From: Exobasidium rhododendri
Taxonomy: Eukaryota > Basidiomycota > Exobasidiomycetes > Exobasidiales > Exobasidiaceae
Direction: 5' to 3'
Length of the DNA: 64,000 bases
NCBI GenBank assembly: GCA_026210745.1
Contig: CP110630.1
Coordinates: 6,448,001-6,512,000 of the forward strand
Part shown: positions 8,555 to 19,409 of the stretch, piece by piece
Layout: every line of letters begins with the position of its first letter
Numbering within the stretch: the first letter of the stretch is position 1
Position numbers and translations under genes: made by a program
Notes under the pieces: generated by a model
What the model was told of the DNA's origin: nothing
Database searches by the model: none
What the model saw: the letters and a program-made list of their open reading frames with translations, nothing else

Positions 8555-11500
8555 ATGCCAAAAGCTCGCTTTGTGCGCTCATGGAAGGCGGAGTAAGACG
8601 TGCTGATCGTGTCACTTACTGCATCTTCCCTCCCTTCATATAGAGGCCAGTCGTATACGATTATGCCTCTTCTTCCTCTTCCACGTCTCGAGCAGCTCAG
8701 AGCCGATTTCGCAGTCGCTCTTGCTCTTCAAATAGTTCAGCAAATGCTCAGCAGATTGAGCCTCTTGAGGACGAGATCGAGGCTGACACGACATCAGGCT
8801 CTGTGAATAATCCAGACGAGGGCTCTGCCACCAGCTTTATAGACCACGGTGACGTATTCATGAGTATTTGCGTAAATCGCGAAAGAGTGGGATGCGCCGT
8901 GTATGAATTTGCCAATGGCCGCCTGTCCCTTTTGGAAGATTGTCCGATACAGACAAGGAAGTGTCGCCCCACACTTGAAAGGAGAGAAGACAAGGATGAT
9001 GAAGATCAGTACGAGACCATCTCTGAGAATAGCCCTGAGGCTGCTCAAGCACCAGAATCAAAAGACCAAGCCTCCGAGCTAGTCTCATCAAGTGAGTGGT
9101 GAGGAAAAGAGTGTCAAATCTTGTCTGCTCATCCGAATATCGCATTCAGTGATCCAACGCTTCCGGCCCGATCTCGTTCTGATCAGTAAACGGTGCCCAG
9201 ACGTGGTATCGAGTATAATCATATCTGAACGTAAGGCTTTCCATGCAGATTGGCACACTAATCTAGAAAAGGCACTCATTTCCCGCACTGATTGACTGTA
9301 CATCCCAGTGGCCAAATTGAGTTCCGTCTTGCAGATTCGGCCGGCTAAAGAGTTCAACAAAGATGACGGTCTGGCCAGAATCCTTGACCTGAGATGCCGT
9401 AGCTCTCTTGCAATTCGTGGCGCTTCTACTCCTCTGTACCGTGCTTCACAGATCACATTGAGCACACTGCCTCTTTCGGTAAGTGCAGCTCATGCTCTAC
9501 TCGCACACCTAGAGCGAAGCAGTACTCTCCAACAGAACAAAGACAGCTGTGACCCTCAGACAACACCCACGGTCACCAGCATCGAGTTGATCGCTCTTTC
9601 CGACACTATGTTTGTCAGCGCGGATACTCTCAAGGCGCTTTGCATCTTCGATGAAGAAGATCATGCCGTCAGTCAATTGCAGAGAAGGAAAGAAGGACTG
9701 TCGCTTTTTGGAATATTCGACTGCATACAGACGCCAACGTCTCGCGCTCTGCTTCGTCGCTGGCTTCTATTTCCCAGTCGATCTATCCCGACGCTGGACG
9801 CTCGATTTGATGCAGTAGGCTTGTTTCTCACAGACAAGACTGCGTGCAGACTACTCCGAAATGAGATCAAAGGAGTCAAAAACATAGAGAGATTGTCTTC
9901 TCGTCTCCTCGATGGAAACGCAGATCTTAGCACTTGGAAGGGCATTTCGGACTTTGCGTCCAGGTGTCTCCTCATTCGACGTCACTGTGCTTCCATCGCA
10001 GAGGCAGGACGCGGAGTCCTCATCGTCGAGAAAGTAAACACCATCTTCACTGGTGATCGACTTCGACAAGTACGGCAATCGATAGAAGAAGTCATAGACT
10101 GGGACGAGAGCCGCTTGAGTCAGCGAGTAAGCGTGAGAGCAGGCCTGGATGCCCAATTAGATGAATGGCGTCAAGTCTACACGAATCTACCGTCCATTTT
10201 GCACTCTGTTGCCCTCAGGTTGAGAGACGAGCTAGGCAACAGTCTTCATGCGGCATATCATCTGTATGTCGAATACTTTCCACAGGTAGGCTACCTTCAA
10301 GCCTTGTGTCGCATAGATGGACGTCCGTCAGACGAGAACAGCATACAGGCAGGCGAGGCTATGGGCTGGACTTACCAATACTCCAGCGAGATCAAAGCCT
10401 ACTTTAAGACAAACGAAACAAAGGACTTGGATAGCCAGCTTGGTGACCTCTACTCTTTCATTGCAGGTCGTGAAGTAGAGATGCTGCAAGATCTACACGA
10501 GAGGGTAGCGCAGCATCTGAGCTGGCTAACAGCCTGCAGCGAGATTCTAGCCGAACTTGACTGTCTCTTGGCCTTTGCCTTCGTCGCGGCAAAGAATGGG
10601 TACATTCGCCCGCATATGATAGAGGAACCTTCTCTAGACATCCGCGAAGGTCGTCATCCAATGCAGGAGTTGATAGTGGAAGCGTACGTGCCCAACAGCA
10701 CTGCCCTTGAGGGAGGAAGAGGGCTAGGGGTCGAGGTGGGAGAGGAAGAAGAGAGGTACCACAGCGTGACTGTGGTGACGGGTGCAAACGCTTGTGGCAA
10801 GTCCATCTACCTCAAACAGTGTGCTTTAATAGTGTGCATGGCGCAGATAGGCTCGTTCGTTCCCGCAGAAAGTGCAACAATAGGTGTCGTAGACAAAAGT
10901 GAGTCTCTACTCCTAGTCTGAGACCGCATTCTTCGACCCTACTAATGCGGTCTTATGTCCAGTCTTCACTCGCATGCAGGCCGTCGAGTCGTCCAGCACG
11001 ATGCAGAGCAGCTTCCTCATCGACATGCAACAAGTAAGTCATGCGCTGCAGAGCTGTACTCGCCACTCGCTGCTTCTGCTCGATGAGATGGGAAAGGGCA
11101 CGTCGAGTACCGATGGAGCATCCCTCTTTGCCGCCACGATCAGACACCTGCTAGCAAGAGGCTATCACTGCCCTCGAACTCTCGCTGCCACACACTTCCA
11201 CGAAGTCTTTCACCCCGACCTCCTTCCGGAAGAACTTCCCTTCACGCCGGCGCACATGCAAGTCTTGCTCGGTAGCGATGCCACTAGACTGAAGGAAGAC
11301 ATAACTTTCCTCTACAAGCTTCGATATGGGCTTGAGTTGACGTCGCATGCCACTCAATGTGAGATACTATGCGGTGTTCCTCCTTCCGTGGTGGAAAGAG
11401 CGGCCTACGTTGCTCAATTGTCCCGAGATCACAACCTGGGAGAGCTTCAACTCCGTATCCAAGACGCAATGCAAAGCCAAGACCGACCACGAGACGACGA

Positions 11501-11657
11501 CAAGAACAGCAGTCAGGATCTTCAGTGGGCTGAGAGAGTAGCTCGGGCTTTTGTGCAGTGGGATTTGAACGCAGACGAAGCGAATGCTGCAAGGAATGGC
11601 GAGGACGCTTCTCTCGACCCTCTGCGTAGACTGAGCACCATCCTTGCGGGTCCTTAA
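8555..11657 (+). CDS. MSH5: MutS homolog MSH5, meiotic crossover factor
   Basis: Forms the Msh4-Msh5 clamp that stabilises meiotic recombination intermediates. Five exons: 8555-8592, 8646-9091, 9150-9230, 9309-10898 and 10963-11657; every junction keeps the frame, giving about 949 aa. The ATPase domain has a Walker A GANACGKSIYLKQ (about residue 680), where the usual GPN reads GAN, then FVPAESATIGVVDKIFTRM across the last intron and Walker B LLLLDEMGKGTSSTDG (about residue 758). GLSLFGI in the core and FVPNST-like YVPNST before the ATPase domain match MSH5 rather than MSH2-4/6. The mismatch-sensing domain I is absent, as in Msh4/5. The 38-nt first exon is the least certain part. The gene is divergent from HIS1 across the transposon. 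Confidence 0.9.
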
Positions 11658-11745
11658 CCAGCCCTCAATGGGACATATTATGTACCTCGCCTTCATCACG
11701 ATCGTGATCTGTTGTTCGATTGTATCTATGTCTTCCAATACATTC

Positions 11746-12722
11746 TCACGTTGCTCTCAGAGCATCGAAGAGCTCTTCGACCTGCAAGAATAATGCGCAC
11801 TTAGCACTCCCTTCTACTCTGGATCATCAGCGTACATCGACTCACCTCCCATGCATCAGTCCAATATCGAATCTCACACTTCACCCCTCCCCGCTCCTTG
11901 ATCCTCCTCTGAAGTCCCTTGCCGGTTCGAACCAAGGCGACATCATTAGGCCCCATTCTCAGCACTGGACAGAAGTCATTTGCTCCATCGCCGAGGTAGA
12001 TGAGCCTGTCGTATGAGGCTCTTCCTCCATGCCTTTCCAGGTATGCTTCTAGCTCGTCTCCTGTTGTGAGATCGTCCCGATTTAGCATTCCATCAATATT
12101 GGGAAAGAGCCTGTTCCACACCCTCTGAACTTACCTTTGCACATGTTGGCGCTGCAACCAACTTTGCAGCCGTGCTGTGGCCCGTCTGGCGATACTCGGC
12201 GAGACAATTTGAGCAAGCCGCTTGGCTCAAAGTGCGCGGGATTGGTGACGATTTCGCTAAAGAGGTCAAAGTGAGGTCGATACACACCATTTGCCTGCAA
12301 TAATACCTCAGCTCGATCAACTTGTGAATGTTTCACTCTTGTAGATCCAGACTCACCTCCAAAACTGTCTTGAGGTAGATTTCATTACTGTTACTCAGTA
12401 GGAAGCATTCTGTCTTTGGATTCGAAGCGCTCTTGAGGTTCTTTACACCTCGAATCATGGCAGGGTGAACGTAGAGTCTCTTTTGGGCTCCAATGATGTC
12501 TTCTGGCGTTTTCCCCTCCTTGTGCAATTCAGCCAGAAGAGACGCACACATGTCGGTGAACTGCATGGTGTTGCTGAGAGCGATCTCTTCAAACCGCCTC
12601 CGAAGGACTGGACTCAGGACCTCAAACACCCATCGATCAGTATCGGCATCAGAAAAAGATTCGTCAAAGTCGGAGACCAACAATTGTGTCTTGACTGGCG
12701 TAAAGGGAGCTGGTGAAGGCAT
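11746..12722 (-). CDS. PHOSPHO1/2-like HAD phosphatase
   Basis: Four exons: 12722-12357, 12294-12135, 12060-11846 and 11781-11746, giving 258 aa. HAD-superfamily phosphatase of the PHOSPHO family (phosphoethanolamine/phosphocholine or pyridoxal-phosphate phosphatases). Motif I is VSDFDESFSDADTD with the two catalytic aspartates, motif II SNSNEIYL, and motif III/IV YLGDGANDFCPVL. The family signature GCSANMCKG follows VTNPAHFEPSG, as in PHOSPHO1/2 (FTNPA...C..C.KN.C). The ORF is open 33 codons further upstream, but starting at 12722 puts motif I at the usual distance from the N-terminus. The last exon has only 12 codons including the stop. The substrate cannot be told from sequence. Confidence 0.85.
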
Positions 12723-13230
12723 CTTTGACAAAGAGAGGAGGAAGGAAGGGAGAAAAAGAGCGGACCAGCCGAGGTATTCTGATGAATGAGAAGGATTAGC
12801 GGCGAAGGAAGGAGCAGGCAAGTGTTATTTGCACTCTGAACTTGCAATCGAGCGTTGCAAGTGCTCACTTCCACGGCCACGTGAGAGTTATGATGACCAT
12901 TGTGATGCAGTCACATTCGGCCCTTAGCAGCGGAAATCGAGCTCTAGGCCACTGCCAGAAAGGGTGGAGAATGGTTATGCATGAATATATCTGCGTACAA
13001 AATACAAGATGAAGTGTTTGGGAAGCGATGCGTGTTGGGTAGTGGACATTTTGGACGTGAGGTCGAGGGTTTTGAAGAGATGATTTGAGTACTACGTCCA
13101 TGTTGGTCAGTAGTATCGGCGGTGATACTTGCTGGGCTCGTGCAGCTTTTGTGCATCCTCAGGAATTGAAAGTGATTGTGGGAGAGTCCACTGATGGTAG
13201 CATCTCCCCTGGAGAATCTTGAGAGGTACT
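12723..13230. other. Intergenic, no gene seen
   Basis: 508 bp between two minus-strand genes. Short ORFs here have no recognisable content. It would hold the promoter of the phosphatase gene and the 3' end of the uS8m gene. Confidence 0.3.
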
Positions 13231-13698
13231 TTAGCCGACTCGGGCGACAACTTCCCCTCCCAGGCCCCTTCCTACAGCGTCCCTGGCCTCCATCCATTCT
13301 TCCCCCTTTTCACTCTTACACCTGACGACAGCAATCTCGCCTAATTGCAGTGGTGAAACAAATTGTGCTCTTCTGCCTGTGATCAACCTCAGCAGCTCGC
13401 GACTGTCCAGGAAGATCTTCCTACTTGGCTTGCTGATTGCTAATGCATGACCTAAGACTGGTCTGTCGTCATTTGAGTACTTGATGTCCACCCACAGCCT
13501 CTTTGAAGGTTCGGAAGCTGTCAGGAATTGCGCTGGCGAAGCACCCTGCACTGTGCCTCTAGTGACGTTGTGAATGAAGCCGTGATGTAGTAAGATGGAA
13601 GTAAGTCCTAGTGCTGCCTTGGTATATGGTATAGGAACACTGCGAATCCTTGCTCTCGCTCCGTTCTGTAGAGTTGTCAGCACGTTGTGGAGCGGCAT
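13231..13698 (-). CDS. MRPS8: Mitochondrial ribosomal protein uS8m
   Basis: A single-exon 155-aa protein, the usual length for fungal mitochondrial S8. It binds helix 21 of the small-subunit rRNA. It starts MPLHNVLTTLQNGARARIRS, continues with YTKAALGLTSILLHHGFIHN, RLWVDIKYSNDDRPVLGHAL and the diagnostic SKPSRKIFLDSRELLRLITG, and ends with GEIAVVRCKSEKG and EARDAVGRGLGGEVVARVG, the characteristic uS8 C-terminus. The reading frame stays open far upstream to 14172, but that part is antisense to PDCD5 and low-complexity; the ATG at 13698 matches the family start. It shares a 273-bp divergent promoter with PDCD5. Confidence 0.9.
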   Translation of the reverse strand: MPLHNVLTTLQNGARARIRSVPIPYTKAALGLTSILLHHGFIHNVTRGTVQGASPAQFLTASEPSKRLWVDIKYSNDDRPVLGHALAISKPSRKIFLDSRELLRLITGRRAQFVSPLQLGEIAVVRCKSEKGEEWMEARDAVGRGLGGEVVARVG

Positions 13699-13971
13699 CG
13701 TACCAGAGCCTTGCGAATCTCGATCGTGCCAGAAGGAGCAACGGAAGCTGCTGGCTGAAGATATTAGGGAAGTGTCTGAGAGGTAGAGAGAGTGTAAGAT
13801 ATCCCGGTTCCTTCTCACAAGACCAAGCTCGCGAAGAGGCAAAAACAAAAAAAGGTCGCTCTTTCCCTTTGATCCAATACCAAAGCCACGTGTCGAGCGT
13901 ACCATTGGAAACAGACATCGACGTCGAGAGCTTTGATTCCGTCCACTCAACAAAGTCAGCATTGAGCAGGT

Positions 13972-14631
13972 ATGGATGATCCAGAGCTTGAAGCGATAAG
14001 GAGAGCGAGGATGGCAGAGCTGCAAGGCGGCAGCGGAGGCGGGGGCGGAAGAGGCAGCAGCGGAGGCTTCTCGACGGGGGGAGCAGCTGCAGGAGGGGGG
14101 AGACCCGGGGCGGGAGGTGATAATGGCAAGCAACAACAGGACATGGAAGCGCAGGAGGAAATGAAGAGGCAAGCTTTGAGCACCATCCTTGATCCAGAAG
14201 CGCGAGAGAGGTGTAAGTCCATTTTATTGATCATTGCGAGCTTGATTTATCACCTGCATGTCTAATGTAGAAGCCACACCTTCTTTCTCACATGTAGTGT
14301 CCAGGATCGCACTCGTGAAGCCAAGTAAAGCTAAACAAATACAGGAGCTTCTCATTCGAATGGCACAGTCAGGACAAGTAAGGCAGAAGATCACAGAGCA
14401 ACAGCTGATAGGACTGCTGGATCAGGTGGAAGGTCAAGGACAGGCCGGTAATGGTGGAGCAGGTGGAGCAGGCAAGATCACTGTGAGTCTCGGAAGATGT
14501 CTTTCGATCAGGAATTCATAGTCGATCTGTGTTGAGCCCGTTCCTACTCCTTCATTTCCCCTTTTCCCCGCCCCCTTCAGTATACGAGGAAGAAGACTTT
14601 GAGCGACGATGACGATGACTTCGACTTGTGA
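13972..14631 (+). CDS. PDCD5/TFAR19-like protein
   Basis: Three exons: 13972-14212, 14298-14482 and 14581-14631, giving 158 aa. A DNA-binding PDCD5-family protein linked in animals to apoptosis and tubulin folding. The conserved core is EARERLSRIALVKPSKAKQI, ELLIRMAQSGQVRQKITEQQ and LIGLLDQV, ending in KITYTRKKTLSDDDDDFDL as in human PDCD5. The L of ERLSRIALV is created exactly at the first splice junction, which fixes that intron. It differs from the family by a Gly-rich insert at residues about 19-48 and a second short Gly-rich loop before the C-terminal motif, making it about 30 aa longer than human PDCD5. Confidence 0.93.
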
Positions 14632-15068
14632 TTTTCTCCGTCACTTTACATGGTTCAGCAAGTGTCGCCATAGCTAGGAAGAGCAAGAGCGAGCTCCCCA
14701 TTCAGATGAACTCTACTTAATTGCAGTGAATGACAGAGTCCTCTAGCTGGCCGGCTTGTCGTATCTATCAGAGCTCTTTGACACTATAAGCTTCCTCAAG
14801 GCGATTTTCCTTCTATGTCGGCAGCGAAGTTTCACTAGCGGACCAGACTCTATCTCTTCTGTAATTTTATACAACCATTCAATGTCATGAAAAGAGTGGA
14901 AGGTTCCTTGATGTGTGCGACCATGGCTGCTGCAGGCATGCCGATTGTTGGAATCAAGTTGGACGTCGAGGGGGTGGGGGAACGGTGCAAAACACGTGAA
15001 ATATTCTACTTCTAATTCTTAATCGTCTTCTTTCTCAGCTTGAGTAGGTCATCGTTCCTACCTGCATC
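14632..15068. other. Intergenic, no gene seen
   Basis: 437 bp between PDCD5 and the mL54 gene, both on the plus strand. I see nothing beyond likely 3' and 5' untranslated sequence. Confidence 0.3.
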
Positions 15069-15846
15069 ATGCTGACGAGACTAGTATCACCCAGTCGGGC
15101 CCTGCAGCACGTATCCCTGACTCGACTATCACTCGAAGGCTGCACAAGGAGGGGATTTGCGTCGACGAGTTCAACGAAGAAGGATGCTGCCGCTGCCTCT
15201 ACAAGCACAGTCGGTGAGCAGAATCCAACCTCTGATACGCCTTCAAAGTGTGAGTGATCTAGATTACTTCCAGACATGAGAAAGATGTACTCATTCTCCC
15301 TTCATTCTTTCTCGACACCGCGATCCAGCATCAACTTCCGGCCCTTCGGTTCCATCTTCATGTCCCGCGGGAACGGTGCTGTCAGGTCTCTCACTCTACA
15401 AAGATCGAGCTGATCCTGTAGCACTTCCCGATTCAGAATATCCCGCTTGGCTGTGGAACATTCTGGACGATCCTTCGGCAACTTCAGCCTCTGGTGCCAT
15501 CTTGGAATCAACCGCAGGTCTGTCGAAAGGAGAGGCACGAGTGGTACAAAAGAGGAATGTGAAAGCTGTGCGAGCAGCGTCAAGAGGCAAGGGGAAGGGG
15601 CCTGCTGGACCAGGCTTGGCTGGCGGAAGCGGTGCAGGAGCAGGCATGAATGCTACTGGACCCATCAGTGAAGGAGACGTAGACGTCTCAGGAGCAGGAG
15701 AAGCAGAGATGGCGCATGGCGCGGCAGCCACTGTTGTGGGGAAAGCCGATAGAAAATCAGCAGCAGAGGAAGCAGAGGCCAAGAAAGCGCTCAGAAGAGC
15801 GAGCAGGGAAAAGATCAAGGCAAAGAATTTCATTGTGGCCAGATGA
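15069..15846 (+). CDS. MRPL37: Mitochondrial ribosomal protein mL54
   Basis: Two exons: 15069-15249 and 15329-15846, giving 232 aa. The N-terminus is a mitochondrial presequence (Arg/Ser/Leu-rich, MLTRLVSPSRALQHVSLTRL). The second exon carries the mL54 signature SSCPAGTVLSGLSLYKDRAD and PVALPDSEYPAWLWNIL, followed by a variable Gly/Ala-rich linker and the C-terminal basic helix KKALRRASREKIKAKNFI, which ends mL54 proteins. The Ser codon spanning the splice keeps the frame. It is longer than yeast Mrpl37 (about 105 aa) because of the linker. Confidence 0.85.
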
Positions 15847-16087
15847 GCTTTGTGAATTGGTCTTGAATGTGTAATCAGATCACTAGAATACGATCGCCAC
15901 AATAGCGGAGTAATAACTTATATCCCTTTGCACTCGTCTCGCTGACATGTTGTAATAACGAGGACGGGGAGTTGATAATCTTGCTCGCACTGGTTGCGAT
16001 GGCGCTGTATCTTCGTCGTGTGAAGAGGATGACTCGGACCGTACCTTTGGCTGAATGAGGCACGCATGAAGGGTATATAAATTGGCC

Positions 16088-16321
16088 TCACTTTGAGGTG
16101 GTGGGTGGAGGAGTGCTCCTTCCCAACAAGGCCTTCAAGTCATCTCTGTAGATAGCAGCGATGATACACAGCCCGAGGAAGACTGCGTCGACTATGAGCA
16201 GCGTCGAGGGTCGATACGATGCGAGATTAGAAGTCCACGACGACGGTTTCATTCCCGGCATGACTGGATGTCCAGCAGGTGGAGTCCCTGTAAATCCTAG
16301 AGGGCACTTGGCTTCTGACAT
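16088..16321 (-). CDS. Small single-pass membrane protein, unknown function
   Basis: A 77-aa ORF from the ATG at 16321 (it could begin upstream at 16417). The N-terminus MSEAKCPLGFTGTPPAGHPV has a CPxGF-type start. A single hydrophobic segment (STLLIVDAVFLGLCIIAAIY, residues about 39-58) is followed by a short charged tail ending in a Pro/Thr stretch. It looks like a small organellar or ER membrane protein with a cytosolic or matrix tail. I do not recognise the family. It is convergent with the mL54 gene. Confidence 0.45.
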   Translation of the reverse strand: MSEAKCPLGFTGTPPAGHPVMPGMKPSSWTSNLASYRPSTLLIVDAVFLGLCIIAAIYRDDLKALLGRSTPPPTTSK

Positions 16322-17149
16322 GATGGAGATCCTCTGCCACAGAATGGGAGAAGGAAGTTCTTTACCCCATATTAGCACCACCACACGAGCACAGTGTAAG
16401 AATCTAGACCTGATCACTACTCGCCTGTTAGTCTAGCGGAGAATGAAGAGATGGACGTTAAATAGATTGCCGTTTCGAGACAATCGACGCTTTCCATATT
16501 CGGTACGTACATATGAAAGTCCAATGGGCTGTTTCCCCTTTCGTCACTTTTTGTCCCCACGCGGCCGAATCGCAACGGCCAGTGCGCGCTTTATTTTGTC
16601 ACGATTGCCTGAGCTAAAAGAGAGAGAAAGACATCTATAGGAATCTAAGATAATTGAATACGCAGAGTGATAGAGCCGTCAGAACAGATTAGACAGTCCT
16701 CCGTTGTATTCTCTCTCCTTTTTCCTTTTTCCTAAAGTGGACCAACGATCAAAAAGTAGAGGCTTGACCGCAATCGGGATTCCTGCCAGTATATAGAGCT
16801 CACTCAACGATCAAGAGGACCCTAAGGAGCCCTCTCCCTCAACACTCACCTTGCCTCAACCTGAAACTCTCTACTGGGGTTGCATAGATTGATCCTGCAC
16901 AGAGCGTCTCTACACCAGACTTTGCACGGCGGCACCGCTCACCGGGCTTTCTCGCCAGCTAAGACCGATCGACAGGAAGACAATAGTGTCCCCCGTCTCT
17001 GACGCCGAACTGCCATCTCCGAAAATTACAGAAGTTGAGCGACTCATCATCTCCTTCGTCCGCCCTCTAAACTCGTCGCCGGCAAGGCGTTCTCAGCTAC
17101 ACAGCTCGTCACGTAGCTTCACTCATCACAGCATTTCACTGCTCCCAAC
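16322..17149. promoter_or_regulatory. Long upstream region of the Ypk1/Gad8 kinase gene
   Basis: 828 bp without a gene. It has a pyrimidine tract at about 16710-16732 and a TATATA at 16790, the latter a plausible TATA box with a 5' leader of up to about 330 nt. The leader would be unusually long, as is common for kinase genes under translational control; start site not determined. Confidence 0.35.
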
Positions 17150-19184
17150 ATGTCTTGGAAGCTAGGAAAGAGTGCGTGGTTACCTGTTGAGCGGCTCGGT
17201 GGAGAGGATCAAGCGCTGACGATGCTGACGATCCATACACTATCCTAACTTTCTCCCTTTTGCAGAATTCAAGGAAGGCGCTCTCGGATCGCGCTCACCC
17301 TCTCTTGCCAGTACACCTATTGATCGCAGCGCTACACCTACACCTGCCAGTGTAGCTTCGGCGGCAGCAGCAGCAGCAGCAGCTCAAAACAGCAGCAATG
17401 CAGCAGGACCTGCGAACAATGCACTTGCATCTTCTACTGGCGCACCAATCAATCGTACTGGTTTGCTAGTCATTCGAGTCGTCAACGCTAGAGGACTTTC
17501 TATACCACAGGGCCATTCTACACCACCTGCCGTTGCTCGCGCACTCGCTCAAGATAAGGCTCACTCTGTGACTAGCAATTTTGACAAGCGACAAAGCATT
17601 CAACGGAGGAATTGCTGGTGGTTGCCATACTTGGTGCTGGAGTTCGACAAGAATGAAGTGTTGATTGATGCCATGGGTGGTGACGTTCAAGGTCCAACCT
17701 GGATGTACAAGGCTCACTTCGACGTTTCTCGTAACTCGGAGATATCGTTGCAGTGCTACCTCCGATCGGGTGATGGTCCCTCCTCCTCCGGCGTGCAAGA
17801 CGGCGGCATTGGTAAGGATGGACAGGGCGATGAAGTGATGGGCGTAGGAGACATCTACTTAGGAGGGGTGAAATTTGTGCCAGACTTCGGCAACCAGCAA
17901 ATAAGCGACCAATGGTATCCCATCAGTGGAGGCCCTGGTCAAATACACGTTCAGGTATCCTACAAGAGTGATCATGCTACATCACTAAACATGGAGGCTT
18001 TTGAGCTACTAAAGGTCATTGGAAAGGGCAGCTTCGGAAAGGTGATGCAAGTTCGAAAGCGAGATACTTCTCGAATCTATGCGCTGAAGACGATTCGAAA
18101 GGCACACATTGTGTCGAGGTCGGAAGTCACGCACACTCTGGCAGAAAGGACTGTACTTGCACAGGTCAATAACCCTTTCATTGTGCCGCTCAAGTTCAGC
18201 TTCCAGTCGCCTGACAAGCTCTATCTGGTCCTGGCCTTCATTAATGGAGGTGAACTATTCCACCACTTGCAAAGAGAAGGTCGCTTCAACACGGAGCGAA
18301 GCCGATTCTACGCTGCTGAACTACTTTGTGCTCTCGAGCATTTGCATGGCTTCAACGTCGTCTATCGTGACTTGAAACCGGAAAACATCTTACTGGACTA
18401 TACGGGTCACATTGCCCTGTGTGATTTCGGTCTTTGCAAGCTCAACATGGGAGACGACGAGACGACCAACACATTCTGCGGCACACCTGAATACCTCGCT
18501 CCAGAGTTACTGTTGGGTCATGGCTACACAAAGGCTGTCGACTGGTGGACTCTGGGAGTACTTCTCTATGAAATGCTGACAGGACTACCACCGTTCTATT
18601 CGGAAGATGTCAACGAAATGTATAGAAAGATTCTACAAGATCCACTACGGTTTGGAGATGAAGTATCAAAGGATGCCAGGGATATCCTCACTTTGCTGTT
18701 GAATCGAGATCCAAGCAAGCGTCTCGGATCAGGAAGCAACGGAGCCAACGACATCAAGAATCACGACTTCTTCGCTAAACATATCGATTGGAATCGCCTG
18801 ATGGCAAAGAAGGTGCAGCCGCCCTTCAAGCCTGCTGTCGTGAGTTGCAAAACACAAACTGTGGAGACGGTTCGCAGTCTATAATCTGACCCCACCCTCA
18901 CTCCTCCTGGATTTCACTTCTTGTTTCCTCCCTTCTCACAGGCTTCTGCTGTCGACACTTCGAACTTCGATGCAGAATTTACCAACGAGCAGCCAGTAGA
19001 TTCCGTGGTCGACGACAGCCATATGGTGGGTAGCGTTGTGCTGGAGAGACGTTTCGACGCGCTTGCGTTTAGGGTCATTGACACATTCTTCCTACAGCTG
19101 AGTGCGACAGTTCAAGAGCAATTCCAAGGCTTCAGCTACAATGGCAATGAAGGTGGTTTGGACGTAGGCAGCTTCCGGGGTTAG
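17150..19184 (+). CDS. YPK1: AGC protein kinase Ypk1/Gad8 family
   Basis: Four exons: 17150-17171, 17266-18839, 18942-19025 and 19098-19184, giving 588 aa. The SGK-like kinase acts below TORC2 and Pkh/Pdk1 in membrane and actin homeostasis. After a Ser/Ala-rich N-terminus with a polyalanine run comes a C2-like domain (LLVIRVVNARGLS, residues about 75-230). The kinase domain starts at FELLKVIGKGSFGKV (about 253), with ALKTIRKAHIVSRSEVTHTL, catalytic VVYRDLKPEN, DFG at about 394 and the activation loop TNTFCGTPEYLAPELL. The tail holds PPFKPAVASAVDTSNFDAEF and the hydrophobic motif FQGFSYNG. Both tail introns restore known family sequence (PAV/ASAV and SHM/LSATVQEQ). The high identity to Ypk1 in the kinase domain makes the call firm. 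Confidence 0.95.
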
Positions 19185-19409
19185 GCGGGTCCCTTTCCTG
19201 CTCCTTTTCCTTCTTTCTACTCCCCTCTCACTCTCCCGACATATTTCGCTATATCCCCACTTTCCGCCTTCTCTGCAGCTGGAGAAAGATACGCCATTGT
19301 ACATATCTACTCGCCTTTTGGTCTCAATATGGACGCTTTTCTTCCGACTGCAATGCACTTTGTATTCCAACGTGGGGTGGTCGAAGACATCGAGCGATAC
19401 TGACTCTCA

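Noticed and set aside
8803-9102. Separate small gene starting at a GTG codon
   Set aside because: It is part of MSH5 exon 2; its sequence continues the MSH5 N-terminus and joins the next exon in frame.
11930-11942. GGTTCGAACC, like a tRNA B box
   Set aside because: It lies inside a coding exon of the phosphatase, and no A box or cloverleaf fits around it.
13231-14172. 313-aa minus-strand ORF spanning uS8m and PDCD5
   Set aside because: Only the last 155 residues match uS8m; the rest is antisense to the PDCD5 gene and promoter.
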